A DNA stretch of 64,000 nt from positions 22,702,608 through 22,766,607 of the forward strand of contig CM025851.1 in the NCBI GenBank assembly GCA_003952965.2, read 5' to 3'. Of this stretch, positions 55,764 to 64,000 are shown one piece after another. Every line of letters begins with the position of its first letter. Position 1 is the stretch's first letter. The notes beneath the pieces are model-generated. The model searched no databases. It saw nothing but the letters and a program-made list of their open reading frames with translations, and was not told the origin of the DNA. The position numbers were made by a program, and so were the translations under genes. The stretch is from Morella rubra (Eukaryota; Streptophyta; Magnoliopsida; Fagales; Myricaceae).

Positions 55764-55992
55764 CAATCGCATGATCCTGCTTTTATGTGGGCAGGTGATG
55801 TGGTTTACAGTCGTGCCACGTGAACATATAAATAACGTGGCTTGAGCTTCCGTTAAAAGGATGGATGAAAGGCTAACGGAAGGATTTCTTCATAAAAGGT
55901 TGAAAATATAAAGGTATTAAATTTAAGTTTGAAATTGAAGGACCAAAATATAAAATTGGATATTAAGCTAGGGATTAAAATGTCAAATTTTC
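55764..55992 (-). repeat. Right arm of the PGIP-bearing element
   Basis: Inverted counterpart of the left arm, uninterrupted, 229 bp. Inner edge ACAATCGCATGATCC; outer edge ATGTCAAATTTTC. Confidence 0.75.
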
Positions 55993-56828
55993 AAAGATTA
56001 TTTAGTGATATTTGGATGTCAACATTCTGACTATACCTAATAAAATAATTATAAAATAATTTTTTCCTATAAATAATCTCTTTTTTATATAATAACTTTA
56101 AAAAATTCACTTAATCTATATTTCTTCACTTTTTTTTATTGACTCTAATAAATACTAATAAACATTGAAATTTGAATGTGTTGTGAAAAAGTAAAAATGA
56201 ATTAGAGAAGGTCAGCGTGAAAATGATGACAAATATTAATCAATATTATCAGTCTAACCTGTAGAATATCGCCGCTTTGTTTTTTATTCAAAAAAATCTT
56301 TTTTAAAAAATATAGTGGGCTGGTCGAAACAATTAGGTTAAATCGGTAATCCAGTATTTGAACTTTTTCCAATGATAGTGTCTAAAGAAAATTTTTTTTC
56401 TTATAAGGTAAGAATTAGTTTTCATTCTGGCGCTCTCCTCTTAACTTTTGGATGAAAAATGCTAGCGTGGATGGATGTCATATCACATTCAACAAGCTCA
56501 TTAACTCAACGTGACATCATTTAAGTTTATTTTGTATTTAAAAATAAAAATAAATATTAAAAATATAAATTGAATAGAAAAACTTAATTGATTTATAGAT
56601 AATAATTGATTTAACAGGTCTGTTAATAATAGATATCAATTTTACGTTCATTTTAACTATCTAAAATTTTATTATAATTATAAAAATTCTTTTGTCATCA
56701 AATTATTATTATTTATTATAATATTTTTTTATTTTCACTTTTTTACTAAGTAACTTATTTTAACTCTTTCATCAATTTTTATAAATTATTTTAATTTTTT
56801 TACTAACATTATATCCCAAAATATTAAG
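55993..56828. other. AT-rich intergenic with degenerate MITE-like stretches
   Basis: The segment 56024-56195 has TAATAAAATAATTATAAAATAAT, related to family A cores. The part 56650-56820 is similarly AT-rich with TAAAATTTTATTATAAT. Neither has ends clear enough to call. Confidence 0.35.
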
Positions 56829-57019
56829 GGGTGTTTGTTTACTGAAATTTTAGAGAATATTCCTAAAATTTTAAGAATCTTTTGAATGTTAAAGTTTATT
56901 GGAATTTATGAAAAGTGTGAAGTGTATGTATAAAAGTGTGAAATTTATTAGATTTTATAAAATATATTTAATGTGGTGAAAATTTTAAACCTCCAAAAAT
57001 TAGACAAACAAACGTCCCC
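56829..57019. mobile_element. MITE-like element, family C
   Basis: It begins GGGGTGTTTGTTTACTGAAA and ends TTAGACAAACAAACGTCCCC, a good inverted pair. The interior TTTATTGGAATTTATGAAAA and GTGAAGTGTATGTATAAAAG is shared with 54139 and (inverted) 20370. The flanks read TTAA on the left and TAA on the right. Confidence 0.7.
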
Positions 57020-57349
57020 TAACTAACCTCAAATTTTGGCATTCAAAAACCGAACGTACGTATTGATTTTTACTCTTAAAAGTGTACTGTGATGTTAAAA
57101 AAAAAAAAAAAACAACGTCCTGAAGTTATATTACGGACTCGACACGACGGAAAATAGAACGTTAGGGAAGTGTGCACAATGATGGACCGTAAAGGCCTGG
57201 CATTGCAACGTACGGGCTGAAAGTTTTACCCGGGCCTTTCATATTTGGAATCAAATACGGGTTGAACTTTCAGGGTCCGGCAATCTAATGGGTCTGATGC
57301 CCACAATTATGACAACTACTCATGCTTCGTCGTGATAGAAGCATTGCAC

Positions 57350-57475
57350 TGAGATTCAGCGGTTCAACTAATCAGATCTCGTATGCAAGTCCATAGCCAA
57401 AAGACGAAAAGAGGAAGACGACGAAGTCTTGCCCAACTGGACCCTAGTTTAATCCATCGTTGCCGTCACGATCAG
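57350..57475 (+). other. Possible 5' untranslated exon of the FAM91 gene
   Basis: A more GC-rich segment ends in CACGATCAG followed by GTAACTCC, a good donor. An acceptor GTTTGCAG at 57922 lies 26 bases before the start codon, so a leader intron of about 446 bp is plausible. No TATA box was assigned. Confidence 0.4.
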
Positions 57476-57947
57476 GTAACTCCACTTCTCCACTTCTCCA
57501 CTTCTTCTGCTATAAATACACTCACAAAAGCACAAGTCATCACTCGAATTGCTACATAGGATTCTTTGATCTCCTCCTTAGTAATGTAATTCTTGATTGC
57601 TGTCCATAATTTCGATTTTTTTTTGCTTCTTTTTGTCGTTGTTTGATGTGTAACTATCAAGCGTTTGATAAACTGATTTTTGCTGTCTAAGTTCAGTTCC
57701 TTGAGGCGTACTAAGCAAGATATACTTCGTTTTCGTTGCCAAGGTCTTGTGCTATAGGACATCAGTGTCAATTCGTATTGCTCATTAGAAGGCTCTTAAA
57801 ATAGTCATTGACTCTTAATTTTGCGGAATTTAGCTAACGATTCGATTTTAGCTGGTGCAGTTGTTCTAGTTGTTCCGAATTTGGTGGTTGTTTACGGTTA
57901 GTGGGGTTTTTTTTGTTTGCAGGTTTTAGATTAAGCGCTTTTGTAAA

Positions 57948-60900
57948 ATGCAGCACGTTCCGACTACGATAGAAGAGCAGTTGCTACTGAAAGCAATCAA
58001 GGAAGAATGCCCGTGGGAGAGTCTTCCAAAAAGACTGCAAGCGACCCTGTCTACTAAGGAAGAATGGCATAGAAGGTGAGAGAACTTTTTTTTTTGATGT
58101 CTGAGTTTTGTCAATAATAATTACCGTAGGCCTCGTGCTACATTTTTTCTGTATTATTTAGCTTTCCCAAGTGGGGAAAAACAGTTGGTTTTAGTTCTTT
58201 ATGGGTAAAAACACTTGAAATTGGCTAACAGAACCTATGCCAATGGTCTTTGAACCTTCTTTTCTTGTTTGAGGTAAAACTAAAGTTCACAAGGGGCAGA
58301 GACATCTTATAGATGCTCTGGCAGGTTGCTGAAGTTTGTCATCCTGAAATGAAAATGTGCATGCTGAATTATGATTAGTCGTGGCGATGATGTTTTCTTT
58401 CCAAACTGATCATCCATAGAGGAAATCAATCTTCATCATCTGTCTGTGAAGCCGTCTTGAGTGGAATCAGTCAGTTGATTGGTACAGCATTTTATGCAGG
58501 AGACTCATATATTCTACTTGGAAGGAATGGTTCCTTGTACCCCTTCTGAACCATTATAAATCAATGCCCGGTTGGGTAAGAATGACAGTCAATGGTCGAA
58601 CTACATTCCTAGAGATTCTGAATCTATTTGTGGGTGGGAACACCAGTACACGGGCCATAAAGTCTGCTAAAGTAACTTTATTTATCTGGTGTTTTTCCCT
58701 CAGTTTAATAACTTATGCATGCAGATCATGGAGTGTTCTGCTTTCAGGAGCTGTGCTATGGTAGTTTAGATATTTCTTACACTGAATCTCTTTTTGACCT
58801 TCTGGATGATTTTGTTTTTCTTTTTTCCTCTTTTTGGGGGTTATAAGTCTGAAATGAGTTCTTTCTTTTGGTTTTGATATTTCCTTTTCCCTCCCATGGA
58901 TGCAGGACAATTGAACATTGCATAAAGAAAAGACTCCAATGGAACACTTGTTTTGCTCGCAAAATATGCAAAGAAAGTGAATATTATGAAGATATGATGC
59001 AATACCTGCGAAGGAGTCTAGCGGTGAGGGTGATATGAAGCTTTTTTCAAATTTCTTTTGTTAGATTTGTGTGTTTCATTGCTCAAAAATTTTGTTTCTG
59101 TTGCAAGCTTATGTTATTTTGTTATGATGAAGAAGGAAAAATCATTTGGGAAGCCAGGAAACACCAATATTCCAAAAAATCTGAAGTACGTGTGCTTGAC
59201 ATATACCCCACATCAATGCTCTAACATAGCAAGAGACGTGTCTAATAAATGTATAATAATTAAGAGACTGAATAATTAGTGTCAGATACTTTGGGTCATG
59301 GCAATATACTTTTGCGATATGACCAACTCAGATATGGCGAGTAAATGGTTAGGGTCAAATAATATCTTTTTAATAAGAAGGTTTCTAAATGCTGCTTTGA
59401 AATGCTTAGGTTCAAGTGTTAGCTAGACGATATTAATGCTTTATTTTAAACATTTGAAGACATAGTATCAAATTTGTTAAGTCTTATTCCAGAGATATTT
59501 ATGAGCAGTCTAACTTGAGGGTAGACTATGATGACAATTATTCTATACTTCAACTATGTGCTTATTTCCTATATATTCTTGCTTGAATACTATTACTTCC
59601 CTATCCTTTTGGTGTTTTGGTGCTTGTGAATTACCTTCTCAATATTAGTTTAATACACATAGAAATAGTATGGATCAACTTACGGACATGTCCCAACTTT
59701 ATTGTACCTTTATTTTTGAAGAGCTCCCTTCTCATTGGTTATGTATCACAGAATCTGTGTCTTATGTTGTTATCGATGCTTCTAAGGTTGGAAGTGTTGT
59801 TCCAAACACTGATAAGCATTGAAGTTCTAGAATACAACTTTGTTGATCTAAACTGGTATAATATGAATAGAACTATGTCTAAGAAGTTGTATATGTTTTA
59901 TTGGTGGTGTGAATTTACCACTTATTCCAAAAGCTTAAGCTGATAGGAAGAGATAGATTTTATCATTTGAATTATATTCTCTAACACTCCCCTTCACATA
60001 TGGGCCGGACTCTCCTTTTATTGGGAGGCTCAATACGTCCAATATTTAATTGAAATTGGCGTGAGGTGCAGAGTTAAGTCTCAAACTCAGGACCTTGGCT
60101 TTGATACTATGTGAATCTACCACTTATCCCAAAAGTTAAAGCTGATAGGAAGGAATAGATTTTATTATTTGAATTATATTCTCTAACAGGTGGCAACATT
60201 GAACTTGATTGAATCATGACGCAGAAGTTGTACTTGTTTTAGTGTTGGGGGATCAAACTTGTTGAATAGCTGCCACACATTTCTGCTTTACTGCATGATT
60301 ATACATTTGAGCAAATATATTATATGGTGCAAACAGTTCAGTTTCTTGGCTTACAGATGGTGCTAGTCTTCTTCATGTGTTGATTTCATTACTTGCAGCT
60401 ATTTCCCTATCACCTTGCGGAGTATGTTTGCCGTGTAATGAGGATATCACCTTTCAGATATTATTGTGATATGATATTCGAGGTTATGAAAAATGGTAAA
60501 TAGATTATCCCACTTTTGACAAATCTGATACAACTTTGCTGAACTCTGCTTCTGTCATGTTATTTGTACTGTTTCTTTCTTACAATTAAGGAGTTGTGTC
60601 ACATAATGTCACATGCATCAGTTTTTCAGCCTCCCTTCCAATATCACTGGCAACTTCTTGTAATCGATGAACCTATTTTTAGGGGTAAATGTCTTCAAGC
60701 TATGTTCAGTGGAATTGATCTTCTCAAGGAGTTGCTCATCTATGTTTCATCTTAACTTTTTTTCGGGGTTTTTCATATTTGCATTCATCATATGCTGTCT
60801 CAAGTTAGAATTATTGGAATATGGGGAATGAAGAGAGGAAAATTTTCATGCTTGACATTGTTTTAATCAGTAGTTAGAGCACCTTTTTAGGACAATGACA

Positions 60901-62592
60901 ACAAGTGTATGTATATCTCTATGTACTTGATACTCATATCAAATGGGCATCACTCTTATATACATAGGATTGACTGTGTGCCAAAATTTTGGCAACTCTA
61001 AAATTTTGGCCTAATAAAATGATTACAAAATAATCTCTCCCTCTCCCATCAAATCATTCATTTCCACTTTAATAAATATAAAAATTTATTCAAATCATCT
61101 CTCTCTTCCCTTTTTCACCGAATCCCATAAACCATTTTTACTTTTTAACCAATTCTCATACCCCAAACTTTTGGCACATAAACACCACCAATGTTTGATT
61201 GAGTCCAACTGTTTTGGTTCTCTTTCTAGTCAACCCTGACTGCACCTATCCCACTAATTTTCTCTTTTCAGGATTGGAACCATTCTTTCCTTTGTAAATC
61301 TTACTTGCCTTCGTCTCTTCAATGTTTTCTTCTCTATTCTAGGCCGAATTAGTGTGTGTATTCTCCTTTATGTTTGCTCACACCTGATGTGTCACCTCTT
61401 GCTTCACAGTTGATCTGTCATTCTCAAGTATTTCATTTCATTTGCAGAACAACCTTATGACAGCATCCCAAATTTCAGTGCTGCTGATGCTTTGCGGCTT
61501 ACGGGCATAGGGAGAAATGAATTCATTGATATCATGAACAAGTGCAGATCCAAGGTGATGTATACGTTTGTTTTATATTTACAGATATGAATATCTACTC
61601 CTAACATGAGTTTGTATCACAAGGCTCACTGAGATACACTTATGTTAGAAATCTCATATAGATGTCCTTTTGACTCCACTCACAGTAAAGGGTTTTTAGG
61701 AGAAATTGCAGGAATGTAAACAAATTTAAATATTGGAAACAAGAAGCAATTTCCTTCTTGTAGCTATTGTGCTCATTAATGCTTTTAAGGGGACCAGCAA
61801 CAATAGCCATAACCCTTGCGTTCTTAAGCTTTGACTATTCATTTCACATTTGCTTCATCTGTACCAGGAATCTCTTTTCATCTCCTTCCAATGTCCTTCA
61901 GAATGCATCCATCTATATAATGATTGGACTATTACAGTGCTTATGAGACTCATTAGATTTGCTTTTGATATTTGTTCAGCTTCATGCATATGTTTTAGCT
62001 TTGATGGGCTTCTTATTGCATATCAATTGTTTCAGTGTCATATTTTTCTGTATAAACTTATGCTGATATCATAATTCCTTTGGCTTTCAGATGAAATGTA
62101 CATTATTTCCTGTCTAATTATGTACTTTTTTTTGGAGCTGTCCAGAAAATTATGTGGAAACTTAACAAGTCAATTGCCAAAGAAATGTTACCTACACAAC
62201 CTGTTGATTTTGCAATTGAACCATGGTGGGGAGTTTGTCTTGTGAACTTCACTCTAGAAGAATTTAAGGTGCGGTTCTTAATAATCATTTTTTCTCATTG
62301 GTTTAAATTCCAAGGAGTTTCTGTGAGTATAAAATCCTCAGTTTTCATAAGGAGTTGAGTTACGCAAATCTCCATTTATGTGCTTGTTGGTCAAGCTCTT
62401 GGTGATATGGAATTACTAACATTCACTGCTTTTTATAGAAACTCTCAGAAGAAGAAACGGCCACAATTGATAAAGTCTGTAAGGAGGAAGGAAATTCATT
62501 TATGGCCTTTGATCCTGATATTGTCAAGGGCCTCTACAGAAGGGGTTTGATCTACTTTGATGTCCCTGTTTATCCTGACGACCGCTTTAAAG
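57948..62592 (+). CDS. FAM91 family protein, first six coding exons (continues past the window)
   Basis: Coding exons 57948-58075, 58906-59023, 60399-60495, 61448-61554, 62146-62268 and 62439-62592 have GT-AG borders and matching phases, giving about 242 residues of the FAM91 N-terminal domain. Landmarks are [80 protein letters not shown] and [20 protein letters not shown], then [20 protein letters not shown]. In animals FAM91A1 joins WDR11 and TBC1D23 at the trans-Golgi network to capture endosome-derived vesicles; a like role here is inference. The start is the first Met in frame, 26 bases after a leader acceptor. The remainder, including the C-terminal domain, lies beyond 64000; no further exon was seen in 62593-64000. 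The introns carry a TRIM, a MITE, a fold-back element and a LINE. Confidence 0.92.
59908..60188 (-). mobile_element. Complete TRIM retrotransposon in the second coding intron of FAM91
   Basis: Two 79-bp direct repeats (59908-59986 and 60110-60188) flank 123 bp, and the whole 281-bp unit is bounded by a 5-bp duplication GGTGG (59903-59907 and 60189-60193). On the minus strand the repeats start TGTTAGAGAATATAATTC and end in CA. The 5' LTR is followed by TAGTATCAAAGCC (Met-tRNA primer site) and the 3' LTR is preceded by the purine tract GTGAAGGGGAG. No protein is encoded, which defines a terminal-repeat retrotransposon in miniature; mobility would depend on enzymes supplied by other elements. 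Confidence 0.92.
60976..61190. mobile_element. MITE-like element in a FAM91 intron
   Basis: The ends TGTGCCAAAATTTTGG and CCAAACTTTTGGCACATA are inverted repeats. The interior ATGATTACAAAATAATCTCT is related to family A cores. About 215 bp, non-coding. Confidence 0.65.
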
Positions 62593-62879
62593 GTAAATTG
62601 CCATTTTTATTGTGTATATTTGTCTACCCATTTGTTAAAGGAATTGGTTATGTTAGTGGCCTTTACGTGAGTTCCATATGATAAGCAAATTTCCTGCAAC
62701 AGACTCCTAGGCAGAAATCATTCAGTAATTGTGTTCTCTCTCTTCTTTTTCGTCTTCTTTCACTCTCTCTCTCTCTCTAGACTAACTTTGATTTTGAGGT
62801 TTCTTCTGTTTAACTTTGATCTGCAGCTTAGCTTTATTTTGGCATGAAATTCTTTCATCCTTGTGTCTTATATTATGGA

Positions 62880-63172
62880 AAATTTCACTTTACTCCCTCA
62901 AACTACCACCTCATTGGCACTTCAGCCTGCAAATTACCATTCTTGGTAATGGACTCCCCTAAATTATTGAGTTTAACCTAGTTACCCCTATGTTAAAATC
63001 CACCCAGTCACCCACTGTCGTTTTAATTCCATTCCAATGGTTAAATTTTAATTTTGAGGCTAACTTGTGAAAAAGTGGTAGTTTCAGGGGTTATTTGCCA
63101 AGGACGGTTGTTTGTTTTTTGCCCCCCCTTGCAGATGAGTTGGTAGTTTTGGGTTGTAAAGTGTAAGTTTCC
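62880..63172. mobile_element. Fold-back/MITE-like element in a FAM91 intron
   Basis: The left end CACTTTACTCCCTCAAACTA with CCACCTCAT corresponds to the reverse complement of the right end, CACTTTACAACCCAAAACTA with CCAACTCAT. About 293 bp, with T/C-rich interior and no coding sequence. Confidence 0.65.
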
Positions 63173-63204
63173 TCTTATAGCATAATAAAATCACGAATGT
63201 TTTG

Positions 63205-63524
63205 CGTTATTGGAGGAGGAAGTTTGAGGATCCAATTGCGTTGGCCATTTGGAAGATGATTCCAGCTTGCATTTGGTGAAGTTTGTGGAGGGAAAGGAAT
63301 GGGAGATTTTTTGAAGACAGGGCTGTGTCTTTGGCTAGTTTGGGGGGTTTTTTGTTGCATTCTCTGTTTCTGTGGGCTAATTCGGTTTTAGGCTGTCCTT
63401 TTGTGGATTTTCCAGATTTTCTCAGTTTTTTAGCTTGTATGCTTTAGTTGTTGTCAGTATAGTCTCTTGTACTGTCATCTTTCTTTTCTTTAATAAGATT
63501 GCCTTACTTATATAAAAAAAAAAA
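63205..63524 (+). mobile_element. 5'-truncated LINE insertion downstream of the last visible FAM91 exon
   Basis: Only the last 320 bp of a LINE: the decayed C-terminus (ANSVLGCPFVDF-like reading near 63375, as in the copy at 9840), then TTTAATAAGATTGCCTTACTTA and a 13-A tail. Flanking AATCACGAATGTTTTG (63189-63204) and AATCAAGAATGGTTTG (63525-63540) match at 14 of 16 positions and are the target duplications. Confidence 0.85.
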
Positions 63525-63540
63525 AATCAAGAATGGTTTG

Positions 63541-64000
63541 TCATCCATGCACATATCTGTCCTTTCCCCAGCAAAGAAGATTAAAGAGAAAAATGGAAAA
63601 AAAGAAAACTTCAAAGCACTTTTGTGCACAAATAAGAATTGTGTGAAAATTCTGTTTCAATTGAGGTAACCATGGTTTTGGATACGAATCTTGGGGGAAA
63701 CTGTGTATTTTGATTCTATCTTCATTGAATGTTACGCATGGAACCACCATAGGGGATGCATTTGCTTTGCTCTATGGTGAATTGTTTTCTTCTGCTTTCT
63801 TCTTCTTTTTCTACTCATAGTACTGCTCTAACTACTGCTGCTGCAGTTATTTCTACATCCTGGGTAATATCTTTAGACAAAAGAACTTTTCTGTGCCCTT
63901 TTACTTTGGCTGTAAACTGCACCATTTGGCTAGTGGGTAAAAATTTGTCCTAAATGGAGTGGTATGCTATAAGATATAGTTTTGTAAGGTTTCACCCTCT
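63541..64000. other. Presumed FAM91 intron, no feature seen
   Basis: No FAM91-like exon or repeat end recognised before the window ends. Confidence 0.4.

Larger units (their letters stand above)
54081..55992. mobile_element. Pack-MULE-like element: PGIP fragment between long inverted repeats
   Basis: The left arm (54081-54522, including a MITE of about 190 bp) and the right arm (55764-55992) are inverted copies of each other. TTCAAGCCACGTTATT, ACATGGCACGATAGTAAACC, CACCTGCCCACATAGAAG and GGATCATGCGACTGTA on the left correspond to CTCAAGCCACGTTATT, ACGTGGCACGACTGTAAACC, CACCTGCCCACATAAAAG and GGATCATGCGATTGTA on the reverse complement of the right. The arms are about 230-250 bp without the MITE, in the range of Mutator TIRs. 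Between them lies a host-type PGIP coding sequence. No 9-bp duplication was recognised, and no MULE transposase is present. Confidence 0.7.

Overview
The window is nuclear DNA of a flowering plant, most likely a woody eudicot. Host genes have many short GT-AG exons in long AT-rich introns, and the space between them is crowded with plant transposable elements: Copia LTR, LINE, hAT, CACTA, TRIM and MITE-like elements. I cannot fix the species from sequence alone. A run of exactly 1,000 N at 4562-5561 marks a scaffold gap of unknown size.

Layout. 1-2809: 5' LTR and gag part of a minus-strand Copia element that runs off the left edge. 5562-9980: two LINE copies facing opposite ways. The plus-strand copy has a 17-bp target duplication and is itself split by a 1,068-bp hAT-like element with a perfect 8-bp target duplication. 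10902-14961 (minus): nine exons of a plant protein O-fucosyltransferase-like gene; its 3' exons are not seen and one exon is damaged. 15.1-28.3 kb: gene-poor DNA with MITE-like elements, a 530-bp fold-back element, and a second fold-back split by an hAT relic. 28322-37028: a nearly complete 8.7-kb CACTA (En/Spm) transposon with 3-bp target duplication GTT, subterminal repeats, a TNP2-like transposase gene and a TNPA-like gene. 38.2-39.0 kb: another hAT fossil. 39761-40243 (minus): a single-exon gene for a small Cys-motif protein. 43510-53436 (minus): a queuine tRNA-ribosyltransferase gene in about 14 exons, with a 948-bp-period tandem duplication over its last exons. 54081-55992: a degenerate polygalacturonase-inhibitor (PGIP) gene between long inverted repeats, i.e. 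a Pack-MULE-like capture. 57948 to beyond the right edge (plus): 5' exons of a FAM91 homologue whose introns hold a complete 281-bp TRIM element, a MITE, a fold-back element and a 5'-truncated LINE.

The host genes have unrelated jobs: wall or secretory glycosylation, tRNA modification and Golgi trafficking. There is no operon-like logic. The strongest stories are the nested transposons, the PGIP capture, and two places where a host gene is either decaying or mis-assembled (the O-fucosyltransferase exon near 12.05 kb and the TGT duplication at 44.6-46.5 kb).
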